NCBI GenBank assembly: GCA_023251195.1 | Contig: JAHEZG010000022.1 | Location: 12,822 to 22,347 of the forward strand | Direction: 5' to 3' | Length of the DNA stretch: 9,526 bases | From: Chitinophagaceae bacterium | Lineage (GTDB): Bacteria > Bacteroidota > Bacteroidia > Chitinophagales > UBA10324 | Part shown: piece by piece, positions 1 through 6,753 of the stretch | Numbering within the stretch: the first letter of the stretch is position 1 | Layout of the letters: every line of letters starts with the position of its first letter | Translations under genes and position numbers: made by a program | Notes under the pieces: model-generated | What the model was told of the DNA's origin: nothing | Databases searched by the model: none | What the model saw: the letters and a program-made list of their open reading frames with translations, nothing else

Positions 1-9
1 GGGTAAATT

Positions 10-1290
10 TTATTTCGCTTCTTCCTCATATTGTTCGTCCAGCGATTTTGCTTTTTCAAGGTCTTTATAAATTTCATCGCCATTAAAAAAATAAATCGAA
101 GGCAATGCTTTTTGCCATTGCTCCTTTTCGTATTGGTATTTACGAACAGGTAAATCAGCAGTCACATAAAAACTATCGTACAAGGCAGGTGAAATAAAAT
201 GGGAAACACTGTCGCAATAAAATTCAAAAGCATCGGTGATTGAAAATGTTTTTTCTCCAGTTACCGTTTTATCAAATTCATAACTGTATTCGTGCAGCAG
301 CTTTTTCAAAAACCATTTTCCATTTTCCTTTTCATACTCAACCAATAAATGAGCATCAGTAAATTTGTAACTGAATTTTTTTGATGGTAAAAAATTATTA
401 TACCGCGGATAATTATAGTCGCGATAGCGTGCACTGAACACTTCAATTCTTTTAATAGCAAATGATGTTCTGTCAATAATTAATTGACCGGTTGCCCAAC
501 TCTCACCATGCCAATCGAGTTCATCATAATTTTCTATTCCATGCTTGTCGCACGAATAATCATTGCACGAAAAATTGATAATATAATCTTCATTAGCAGA
601 GGTGGTGTCGAAATTGAATTGATAGAAATACAATCCTTTCAGGTTTAAAATACTTCCGAGTTGATTGTAAACCGGATTCTGATTCAGTAAATCAATTAAC
701 TCATCGGATTCGGAAGTTTGTTCAATATAATTAATTGGTGTTCGGCGCATTTGTAAAACCGCAAAAGCATTTTCATCGGTAATTATATTTCCTGAATTTG
801 TTAATCGAAATAAAACGCCAACCTGTGCTTCAATCAGATTTCGAAATGAGCCATTCACTTTTTGATACTGCCGGTAAAATGAAAAAGCAACAAAGCCGGA
901 ATCTGTATAATTATCGGGAATGGAATTAATTGTTTTCTCTACAACCTGTTTCGCACTTAATCCTTGAATAACTATTTCCCTCAATGCAGAAGCTGAAAGA
1001 CTGATAAAAATTTTCTGCCGGTTAATACTGGTAACTTGGTGTTCAACCAATCCATGAAACCCGATAACATTTATTTCAAAATGCAGGGTTTGAATTTTTG
1101 GTGGCAATGAAAAACTGAACTCACCTTTTGAATCAGTGGTTTGATATTTTCCTGTTTCAACTGATTTAATTATGGCAAATGGAATAGCAACAGAATCAGT
1201 ACTGTTTATTAAAACACCATTGAATATATTCTGCGCAAATAGTAAAGAATGAAAATTCAGAAATAAAAAAAGCAACAGCAGTTGTATCAT
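10..1290 (-). CDS. Secreted CarboxypepD_reg-like domain protein, function unknown
   Basis: The 426-residue product begins with a hydrophobic signal peptide (about residues 1-20, ending LLFAQ), so it is probably exported to the periplasm or outer membrane. Residues about 22-108 look like a carboxypeptidase-regulatory-like beta-sandwich: NGVLINSTDSVAIPFAIIKS, then the DSKGEFSFSLP turn, then IVIQG at the end. Bacteroidota commonly place this fold at the N-terminus of envelope proteins. The remainder (about 110-400) is rich in aromatic residues and predicted beta strands, with a FSFYRQ motif near 137-141. It resembles the uncharacterised region that often follows this domain in Bacteroidota. No protease, metal-binding or T9SS C-terminal sorting motif is visible. 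The C-terminus is charged (EEEAK). The gene is last in a three-gene set, 20 bp after the helix-hairpin-helix barrel gene, which suggests cotranscription and an envelope role. The domain call is fairly safe; the function is not known. Confidence 0.8.
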   Translation of the reverse strand: MIQLLLLFLFLNFHSLLFAQNIFNGVLINSTDSVAIPFAIIKSVETGKYQTTDSKGEFSFSLPPKIQTLHFEINVIGFHGLVEHQVTSINRQKIFISLSASALREIVIQGLSAKQVVEKTINSIPDNYTDSGFVAFSFYRQYQKVNGSFRNLIEAQVGVLFRLTNSGNIITDENAFAVLQMRRTPINYIEQTSESDELIDLLNQNPVYNQLGSILNLKGLYFYQFNFDTTSANEDYIINFSCNDYSCDKHGIENYDELDWHGESWATGQLIIDRTSFAIKRIEVFSARYRDYNYPRYNNFLPSKKFSYKFTDAHLLVEYEKENGKWFLKKLLHEYSYEFDKTVTGEKTFSITDAFEFYCDSVSHFISPALYDSFYVTADLPVRKYQYEKEQWQKALPSIYFFNGDEIYKDLEKAKSLDEQYEEEAK

Positions 1291-1310
1291 TTAAATTATT
1301 TCAACTGAGT

Positions 1311-3455
1311 TTAAAACCGCAACCTCATTTCAAGTTTCAATTCGGTTTTATGGTTTGAATTTATTTCATCCAAACCACTGCTGATTACGGTTTGATTGAG
1401 ATAAGAAGTTTGCGCCAGGCGCGCCCAGATATCAATCTGCTTATTCATTGTATAACGAAGCAACAAGTACCAACGCATTCCTCTCCCCTGAAAAGATGGA
1501 ATGCTGTAGCTGTAGAGAACATCACTTTCAAAAGCATAAATTCTTGTATCGTAATCATCAGTATCGAAATTACAGTACCGCACAGTTACAGAAAGCGGCA
1601 CTCCCGATTTTTTGAAATTAATATCCTGCAAAAACAAAATTCCTTTTGAGTAATCTTCAGTTCCGCTTTTAAAACGCACCGCCTCTACTCTGCTTTGAAA
1701 TGAAATAAGTTGATTGACTTTGTAATTAAAATTGAAACGAAGATTTTGTTTTCGTTGCCAGATTAAATAATCAAGATGTGTTTCGGCACCTCCGTGATTC
1801 ACCTGCTTGCTTTTATCGCGGAAGCGCACATACATGGATATGTATCGCGTTGGCTTGTAAGTTAACTGTGCAAAAAAATCAGTGCCATAAGATGGTGCAT
1901 CTACCTGAAAGTCGAGCCATTTTTTGTTGAAGAAATCAGAATACGCATCAAGCGTTAAAGCTTTCGAAGGACGAACAGTTAATCCAGCATACAATCCGTT
2001 TTCATTATTTGGTGTACTGCTTTCGCCAAATGCCTGAGCGAATGGCGCTAAATATTCCTTGTTATAATTCCGATACACCAATGAAAAATCTGCTTTCGGT
2101 GTTAAACTCATTTGCAATCCCTGCAACAATGCTTTACCTCCGTTATTTGATACAGCAGCTTCGCCAAACAACTGCATATTGTTTAATCGCCAGTGGAAAT
2201 CGATGGAGACATTACTCATGTTCACACTGTTCAAACTAAACTTATTGTATGGATAGGCGCGTTGCAAAACATCTTTTACATCTAATATATTTTGCACTGC
2301 ACTTACTCCTGCACTGAAATTTTGTTTATGAAAATTCAGGTTGCCGCCAAAAGTTGTTTGCTTCGTTGCGCCCTTGTGTGTTAGCTCGGAATAGGTGCGG
2401 TGATAACCATCACCTCCGAAAGAGGTAATAATTATTAAATCTGAAACCGTATCGATAAACGCAATGTTCGCATCCAGTTTTTTATAACTGAAGAACGGAG
2501 AGAATGCTAAATGGTTGGTTCCGATGGTGAGTGCCACTCCTCTGAAAAAATTTATTTCGTTGGAGGATGTGTAGGGCTTTATTGTTCTTCCACCTTTTTG
2601 AACGGTCATAACCAATGGGCTTTTTCCTACACCAAAACCTCCCCACATAATTAATCCCTGTCCGAAGTTTAAAGTGTAATCACCAATGGCAAATGCTTTA
2701 AGAAATTTATTTCCCTTTATATAAAAATGTGCTGAATAAAAATCAAACCCGTTTGGTTGTGTAGTGTTGAATAATTGTTCGCCTGCATCTTTTTTGGCAG
2801 TGATTCCGTAACTCACTTTTGTGCCGTAGTTGTAACGAAACCGTGCATAAATTTTTTGCGCACTGCCGAGATAACGATTGGTATCATTTGCAGCAGTATC
2901 AATTGCAGAAAATCCTTTTGCTGTTTCTAAATTTTGTTGCGCACGAATTAAAAACATGTAGTCGCCCTGCAGGAAAAGCTCCTTGTTCGAAGCATTCACA
3001 GCATTCAAATCGCCGGACACCTTTATGTATGGAAGTAATCGTTCAATAGTTGTTAAATCAAAATAAGGAATGGCCTGCAATTCATAAACGCTGATAAATA
3101 TTCCGAAAGTTTTACGGTAAGAAAGCAATGATTGCAATTGCAAATCAGATAGGACACCAATTTCAACTAACTGATTTAATTCATCTTCATTGGCACGATC
3201 TAAATTTATCGGATGCAATAAAATGGTGTTGGCGAGTTCATCCACATCTTCATAACTCTCACCGGTGGCATCTGTATTTTGCGATTGTTGTTCTAAAACA
3301 TTTTGTTGCTGCTCGTTGTCCTTATTCACCTGAGCAAATGTTTTTTGCTGAAATAAGAACATCATAAAAAAAATAAAAACAGAAATGACAGAAGTAAAAT
3401 ATCCTCTAACTTCCAGCCTCCAACTTCCGGACAAATTACTTTTTCCCAAACACAT
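1311..3455 (-). CDS. Outer-membrane beta-barrel protein with N-terminal ComEA-like helix-hairpin-helix domain
   Basis: The 714-residue product has a long basic n-region, a hydrophobic segment (about 23-35, VISVFIFFMMFLF) and a QKTFAQ cleavage end. A polar Gln/Asn/Glu linker (43-70) follows. Residues about 83-146 form a tandem helix-hairpin-helix module: INLDRANEDELNQLVEIG, then YRKTFGIFISVYELQAIP, then ERLLPYI. This matches the ComEA pattern of INxNxAxxxEL, YRxxxGxFxSxxEL and LxPYI. The remaining ~560 residues alternate aromatic and polar residues like an outer-membrane barrel and end in MRLRF, a C-terminal Phe typical of barrel insertion signals. ComEA-type modules usually bind double-stranded DNA without sequence specificity; here that is inference, since protein-binding versions exist. 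The start overlaps the stop of the upstream PorV-like gene by 20 bp. The first 22 codons include a repeat-like phrase (3403-3430), so the start is uncertain. The next in-frame ATGs (residues 31-32) would leave too short a signal peptide. Confidence 0.85.
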   Translation of the reverse strand: MCLGKSNLSGSWRLEVRGYFTSVISVFIFFMMFLFQQKTFAQVNKDNEQQQNVLEQQSQNTDATGESYEDVDELANTILLHPINLDRANEDELNQLVEIGVLSDLQLQSLLSYRKTFGIFISVYELQAIPYFDLTTIERLLPYIKVSGDLNAVNASNKELFLQGDYMFLIRAQQNLETAKGFSAIDTAANDTNRYLGSAQKIYARFRYNYGTKVSYGITAKKDAGEQLFNTTQPNGFDFYSAHFYIKGNKFLKAFAIGDYTLNFGQGLIMWGGFGVGKSPLVMTVQKGGRTIKPYTSSNEINFFRGVALTIGTNHLAFSPFFSYKKLDANIAFIDTVSDLIIITSFGGDGYHRTYSELTHKGATKQTTFGGNLNFHKQNFSAGVSAVQNILDVKDVLQRAYPYNKFSLNSVNMSNVSIDFHWRLNNMQLFGEAAVSNNGGKALLQGLQMSLTPKADFSLVYRNYNKEYLAPFAQAFGESSTPNNENGLYAGLTVRPSKALTLDAYSDFFNKKWLDFQVDAPSYGTDFFAQLTYKPTRYISMYVRFRDKSKQVNHGGAETHLDYLIWQRKQNLRFNFNYKVNQLISFQSRVEAVRFKSGTEDYSKGILFLQDINFKKSGVPLSVTVRYCNFDTDDYDTRIYAFESDVLYSYSIPSFQGRGMRWYLLLRYTMNKQIDIWARLAQTSYLNQTVISSGLDEINSNHKTELKLEMRLRF
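3403..3430. repeat. Repeat-like phrase with a 14-bp period
   Basis: The 7-mer aacttcc occurs at 3408-3414 and again 14 bp later at 3422-3428, within a 28-bp phrase built from 'aacttccagcctcc' units. It encodes SGSWRLEVRG near the start of the helix-hairpin-helix barrel protein. From memory, similar 'ggaagctggaggttgga' phrases are scattered between genes in Bacteroidota genomes; that cannot be verified here. It sits between the end of the PorV-like gene and the hydrophobic part of the next signal peptide, where an intergenic repeat would be expected. Confidence 0.4.
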
Positions 3456-4266
3456 ACTTCATAGAAAGTGAAGGTGAATAACCCAACTGCGAATGATAAG
3501 CAGAGGCAAGATCAACGGTAAAACTTTTCAGAATAAATCCTGCACCAAATGCGTATTCAAATGGCTGAGTGCTGATTCCTCCCCGTATAAAAATTTTATT
3601 TCCCGGTTTGTATTCTATGCCACCATGAAATCGAGAAGGTGTATTCAGTTCCTTGCTTTCTTCTGCAACCATTAACACCCGGTCGCTCAATTGGTAATTC
3701 ATTCCCAATGAAAATTCTGTTGGAATTTTTTCATCAGTATAGTAACCACCACTTACCATAAACGGGTTGAACACATTCACTCCAAATGATAACTCCTTAA
3801 TCACTTTAATACAAACACCAACATCAGCAGTGAGCGAATTGTGATTTCCATATTCAGCAATTGAAGTTTGCAGGTAATCAGCTTTCACCGCAAGTGCAAT
3901 GTTGTTGTTTATTTTTTGAGTGTAAGAAAGTCCCACCAGCTTATGGTTGAAATTATTGAATCCCGAATAATTTATATTCAAACCAAACACTCCGTATTTT
4001 GATGGCATTGCAAATCCTGCACCTGCACCTGATAATTCCTTTAATAAAAAACGATTGGACGATGTGAGCGAAAAGGTTGGTTTCTCAATCCATGCAAGAG
4101 TAGCAGCATTATTAAAAACTCCATATGCATCGCCAAACAATTGATTTGAACCTCCTAATGCAATTGAACGAGCATCAGATGTAGGCAAGTACGATTGTGC
4201 GCTTGCTACAATTGAGATAAGCGAAAAGTGAACAGTGAATAGGGTCTTTAATAAATTTGTTTTCAT
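3436..4266 (-). CDS. PorV/PorQ-like outer-membrane beta-barrel protein
   Basis: The 276-residue product has a clear signal peptide (1-23, ending ASA with Q24 next). Its mature N-terminus carries DARSIALGGS (31-40) followed by GDAYGVFNNAATLAW (45-59). This corresponds to the 'AR..GMGGA...DA....NPA.LA' signature of the PorV/PorQ and FadL-like outer-membrane barrels of Bacteroidota. The rest is a run of short amphipathic strands (for example LAVKADYLQ and FSLGMNYQL). It ends in PSLSMKYVFGKK, a plausible barrel C-terminal strand. PorV and PorQ themselves belong to the type IX secretion attachment complex, but many paralogues have no assigned role. No other T9SS gene is present here, so a direct T9SS role is not supported. 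The gene overlaps the start of the helix-hairpin-helix barrel gene, suggesting coupled translation and a physical partnership. A promoter-like box lies 14 nt upstream of the start codon. Confidence 0.75.
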   Translation of the reverse strand: MKTNLLKTLFTVHFSLISIVASAQSYLPTSDARSIALGGSNQLFGDAYGVFNNAATLAWIEKPTFSLTSSNRFLLKELSGAGAGFAMPSKYGVFGLNINYSGFNNFNHKLVGLSYTQKINNNIALAVKADYLQTSIAEYGNHNSLTADVGVCIKVIKELSFGVNVFNPFMVSGGYYTDEKIPTEFSLGMNYQLSDRVLMVAEESKELNTPSRFHGGIEYKPGNKIFIRGGISTQPFEYAFGAGFILKSFTVDLASAYHSQLGYSPSLSMKYVFGKK

Positions 4267-4280
4267 TTTTGATTGGTATT

Positions 4281-4288
4281 CAAAATAA
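4281..4288 (-). promoter_or_regulatory. Putative -7 promoter box for the PorV-like / HhH-barrel cluster
   Basis: Read on the minus strand the box is TTATTTTG, one mismatch from the Bacteroidota -7 consensus TAnnTTTG, with 14 nt between it and the start codon. The 11-mer caaaataaatt covering it also occurs at 7541-7551 in front of the Fic gene. No convincing -33 TTG element at the usual spacing is visible. The very AT-rich context makes chance matches likely. Confidence 0.3.
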
Positions 4289-4337
4289 ATTGATGATTTG
4301 AATTTCTGAAAACAAAAAGCTCAACACTATTATTTTA

Positions 4338-5219
4338 TTAAAGCCCATTCAATTCAGCAGAAACTTTTTGAATTACCTGAGCAAGGTGATCCTTTTTATC
4401 AGCAAAGTTCAATTTGTCAACATCAATGATTAAAAGTTTACCCGCTTTGTAATTAGTAATCCATGCTTCGTAATATTCATTGAGTCGGCGGAGGTAGTCC
4501 AATCGAAGATTGTCTTCATATTCTCTTCCGCGTTTTTGAATTTGCCCAACTAATGTAGAAATGGAACCACGCAGATAAATTAATAAGTCAGGTGGATTAA
4601 TGAGTTTATTTATGGTCTTGAACAAGTTAGTATAATTATCAAAATCGCGCTTGGTCATTAAACTCATGGAATGAAGATTGGGAGCAAATATCTGTGCATC
4701 TTCATAAATGGTTCTATCCTGAATCACCACTTTATCTCCACGCTGAATATCTATGAGTTGATTGAAGCGGCTGTTTAAAAAGAATACCTGCAACGGAAAA
4801 CTCCAGCGTGGCATGTCTTCATAAAAATCCATCAGGTATGGGTTGTTCTCTACATCTTCATATTGAGGTTCCCAACCAAAATGAGCAGCAAGCAATTTTG
4901 TTAGTGTTGATTTTCCGGCACCGATATTTCCGGCAATGGCAATGTGCTTGTACTTCACTTTTGCCGGTGCTGAAGTTTTACCTTTTTGATTTGCCTTTAC
5001 CTTAACAATTGATTTTGATTTTGTTTTCGGTTTGGATTTTACTGCAACCTTTGCTTTAGTTTTTACACTTGCTTTTGGTTTTGGTTTAGCAGCTGGTTTT
5101 GCTTTTGCTTTCGGTTTTGATTTAGTTACTGCTTTTGCTTTTGGCTTTGCAGCAGTTTTCGGCTTTGCTTTAGAAGCAGGTTTCGATTTTGGTTTTGCTT
5201 TGGATTTTTTCGTTGCCAT
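4338..5219 (-). CDS. Deoxynucleoside kinase with a histone H1-like Lys/Ala/Pro-rich N-terminal tail
   Basis: The kinase part (residues about 89-293) phosphorylates deoxynucleosides for the dNTP salvage pathway in the cytoplasm. It has the P-loop GNIGAGKST (97-105), the YEDVENNPYLMDFY segment (120-133) that supplies the catalytic acidic residue and substrate contacts, WSFPLQVFFLNSR (139-151), the DRT motif (168-170) followed by YEDAQIFAPNLH, and the Arg-rich lid KRGREYE (229-235). The substrate is probably deoxyadenosine or deoxyguanosine by similarity to Bacteroidota and Firmicutes dAK/dGK enzymes; this is not proven. Such kinases are usually about 205 residues and start just before the P-loop strand. 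This one has about 87 extra residues made almost wholly of Lys, Ala, Pro, Ser, Thr and Val (KPKAKA-type repeats), resembling bacterial H1-like proteins. V88 is encoded by GTG (4956-4958), so an untailed product starting KYKHIAIAGN is possible. Frame is continuous throughout. Confidence 0.92.
   Translation of the reverse strand: MATKKSKAKPKSKPASKAKPKTAAKPKAKAVTKSKPKAKAKPAAKPKPKASVKTKAKVAVKSKPKTKSKSIVKVKANQKGKTSAPAKVKYKHIAIAGNIGAGKSTLTKLLAAHFGWEPQYEDVENNPYLMDFYEDMPRWSFPLQVFFLNSRFNQLIDIQRGDKVVIQDRTIYEDAQIFAPNLHSMSLMTKRDFDNYTNLFKTINKLINPPDLLIYLRGSISTLVGQIQKRGREYEDNLRLDYLRRLNEYYEAWITNYKAGKLLIIDVDKLNFADKKDHLAQVIQKVSAELNGL
4980..5216 (-). repeat. Degenerate tandem coding repeat encoding the Lys/Ala/Pro tail
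   Basis: This part of the kinase gene is a run of imperfect short units. On the plus strand it appears as repeated ttttgcttt, ttcggtttt and ggttttggt words; on the coding strand it gives AAA/GCA/CCA-type codons for Lys, Ala and Pro. It encodes residues about 2-80. Such tracts change length easily by replication slippage, so the tail is likely to vary between relatives. Base composition here is strongly skewed to purines on the coding strand, unlike the kinase domain that follows. Confidence 0.75.
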
Positions 5220-5243
5220 GGTTTGGTTGAAATATCAAGGGGT

Positions 5244-5251
5244 CAAAGTAA
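5244..5251 (-). promoter_or_regulatory. Putative -7 promoter box for the deoxynucleoside kinase
   Basis: On the minus strand this reads TTACTTTG, one mismatch from TAnnTTTG, with 24 nt before the start codon at 5219. That would give a leader of roughly 15-20 nt. It favours the upstream ATG at 5219 as a real start, and so the tailed form of the kinase. No good -33 element was seen. Confidence 0.35.
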
Positions 5252-5353
5252 AAAATTAATCAAAGAGAAAAATTAAATTTTAAAAGAAGTTAGCAACAAA
5301 TTCAAGGAAGGAAAAAGGCGAATGAAAAATGAAAATAAAAAACAAGAATCAGT

Positions 5354-6058
5354 TCAACTTTTTATTATAAAACTAATCGGCAGAACATAATAAACCGGAA
5401 CCAACATGCCCTTTTGTTTAGCAGGAATAAACTCAGGTAAAAGCTTTGCAACTCTAATGGCTTCAGCATCGCATTCATCACTCAATGATTTCTTAACAAT
5501 TATATCTGTGATACTTCCATCTTCCTGAATTACAAACTGAAGAAAAACTTTCCCCTCTATATTGTTTTTAATGGCCTGTTTTGGATAATTAATATTTTCA
5601 TTCAAAAATTTAAAAAGTTCTTTTTCCCCTCCCGGAAATTGCGGCATCGTTGAAGAAGTATCTATTTCCTCCACTGGAATTTTAAATGCAACCGGTAAAT
5701 TAAACCGTACAGCTACCGGTTTTTCAAATTGAATTCCGGGGCTCCACTTTGGCATCATCTTCAGAACTCTTAATACTTCATCAGCACAACCTTCGCCAAT
5801 ATCACGCAGAACTTTTACATCTGAGAGTGACCCGTCTTCGTTCACCACAAACTGAACAACAACTTTCCCCTGAATTCCATTTTCTTTTGCCTGTGGCGGG
5901 TATTGAATATTTTTTGAAAAGAAACTCCACATTGAATCATTGCCTCCCGGGAATTGCGGCATCTGTTCAGCAACCATCAGAATTTGCTTTTGTTCAGTTT
6001 GGGCAAGCAGTGATTCATGATATGCAATCAGTATCAAGAGGATAAAAATATTTTTCAT
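5354..6058 (-). CDS. Exported protein with two tandem TonB C-terminal domains
   Basis: The 234-residue product starts with a short signal peptide (1-19, ending SLLA before Q20). Two copies of a TonB C-terminal (energy-transducer type) domain follow, about residues 33-128 and 138-233. The repeats are in register at a 105-residue spacing: MPQFPGG at 33-39 and 138-144; YPPQAKENGIQGKVVVQF at 53-70 and YPKQAIKNNIEGKVFLQF at 158-175; NEDGS and QEDGS; and a single Cys at 91 and 196. In TonB this domain contacts the TonB box of outer-membrane receptors. Here there is no clear uncleaved membrane anchor and no Pro-rich periplasm-spanning region, so the protein is unlikely to transduce proton-motive force by itself. 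Secreted TonB_C-only proteins are common in Bacteroidota and their role is unclear. An adaptor or decoy in the periplasm is a guess. It has its own promoter-like box and appears monocistronic. Confidence 0.85.
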   Translation of the reverse strand: MKNIFILLILIAYHESLLAQTEQKQILMVAEQMPQFPGGNDSMWSFFSKNIQYPPQAKENGIQGKVVVQFVVNEDGSLSDVKVLRDIGEGCADEVLRVLKMMPKWSPGIQFEKPVAVRFNLPVAFKIPVEEIDTSSTMPQFPGGEKELFKFLNENINYPKQAIKNNIEGKVFLQFVIQEDGSITDIIVKKSLSDECDAEAIRVAKLLPEFIPAKQKGMLVPVYYVLPISFIIKS

Positions 6059-6087
6059 TTCTGAATTTTATTTCGGATGAAGAAAAT

Positions 6088-6095
6088 CAAAATTA
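6088..6095 (-). promoter_or_regulatory. Putative -7 promoter box for the TonB-domain protein
   Basis: On the minus strand this is TAATTTTG, an exact match to TAnnTTTG, with 29 nt before the start codon. It lies in the 56-bp gap after the methyltransferase stop, so the TonB-domain gene could be transcribed independently. No TTG at the expected -33 spacing is apparent. Confidence 0.4.
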
Positions 6096-6114
6096 ATGAG
6101 GCGCAATAATTTTT

Positions 6115-6699
6115 TTATTTTTTCTGAAATAAAATAAACAACTCGCGACCGCTTCTTTTTTTAATGGAATTATAACACGGTTCAAAAACATTGAAATTAA
6201 AATACGGTGAAAAATAATTTCTGTATTCATCAGCATTTCCTCCGAATGGTGGTTCGTTGTCATTCATTGGATCATTGAATAAAACTCCAACCAATTTCCC
6301 TTTTGGTTTTAACAATCCATACATTTTTTCAGCATATGATTTTCGCAATGATGGGTGAAGTGCGCAGAAAAAAGTTTGCTCCAAAATCAAATCATAATTT
6401 CCTGCGTGCTGAAAAAAATCTTCACAAATCAATTGACCTTTTGAAAAATCAGGAATTCGGTTTTGAATATTGTGCAATGGCTCTTCTGCAATATCAAGCA
6501 CGGTAACATTTTTAAAACCATTCACAAATAAATATTCAGCTTCGTGACTGTTGCCCGCTCCCGGAATCAGAATGCTGATTGATTTATCTTTTATTTGGTC
6601 AATGTATTCTTTTAACGGGGTTGTAATTGTTCCGAAATCCCAACCGGTTTCATTTTCCGTGTAACGGGCACTCCAGAAATTTTTATCAGGGTTAATCAT
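6115..6699 (-). CDS. SAM-dependent methyltransferase, thiopurine S-methyltransferase (TPMT) type
   Basis: The 194-residue product has the class I methyltransferase layout. The SAM-binding motif I is LIPGAGNSHEAEYL (44-57), acidic motif II is VLDI (67-70), EDFF (93-96) is motif III-like, and LILEQTFFCALHP (104-116) is the motif IV strand and helix. The N-terminal FWSARYTENETGWDFG (8-23), the 'IPGAGNSHEAEYL' form of motif I and the C-terminal RSGRELFILFQKK are characteristic of the TPMT-like family, which methylates sulfur or selenium compounds such as thiols, thiocyanate or halides. The natural substrate cannot be read from the sequence. Length fits the bacterial members (about 190-200 residues). 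The enzyme should be cytosolic, as there is no signal peptide. It lies 54 bp downstream of the Fic gene, with AT-rich inverted repeats between them, so cotranscription is possible but not certain. Confidence 0.88.
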   Translation of the reverse strand: MINPDKNFWSARYTENETGWDFGTITTPLKEYIDQIKDKSISILIPGAGNSHEAEYLFVNGFKNVTVLDIAEEPLHNIQNRIPDFSKGQLICEDFFQHAGNYDLILEQTFFCALHPSLRKSYAEKMYGLLKPKGKLVGVLFNDPMNDNEPPFGGNADEYRNYFSPYFNFNVFEPCYNSIKKRSGRELFILFQKK

Positions 6700-6702
6700 G
6701 TT

Positions 6703-6753
6703 TTAATTTTAAAATTAATTTTCACTGTTAAAAAATTATTAGTTAGTGAAAAT
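6703..6753. repeat. AT-rich palindrome and inverted repeat between the Fic and methyltransferase genes
   Basis: ttaattttaaaattaa at 6703-6718 is a perfect 16-bp palindrome ending three bases from the methyltransferase start codon. Overlapping its end, attttcact (6718-6726) pairs perfectly with agtgaaaat (6745-6753) across an 18-nt loop, and the stem could be lengthened by allowing one bulge. Together they fill most of the gap. They could be a weak terminator, an operator or an RNA hairpin hiding the methyltransferase start. Chance is also possible in DNA this AT-rich. Confidence 0.35.

Noticed and set aside
1413..1430. GC-rich palindromic patch around ggcgcgcc inside the barrel gene
   Set aside because: It encodes the in-frame segment IWARLAQ near the protein's C-terminal strands without any disruption. 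It is a chance restriction-site-like palindrome.
3436..4266. Type IX secretion component (true PorV or PorQ)
   Set aside because: Only the shared N-terminal signature is visible. There are no other T9SS genes nearby and no T9SS sorting domain in any protein of the window, so only 'PorV/PorQ-like' is claimed.
5032..5259. A 75-residue plus-strand frame rich in Phe, Ala, Gly and Leu that looks like a membrane protein
   Set aside because: It is the antisense of the Lys/Ala/Pro-coding repeat of the kinase tail. The hydrophobic look follows directly from complementing AAA/GCA/CCA-type codons, and it has no independent support.
5220..5353. Terminator or small RNA in the gap between the TonB-domain gene and the kinase
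   Set aside because: Apart from the -7-like box I found no GC-containing stem followed by a T-tract, only A/T runs.
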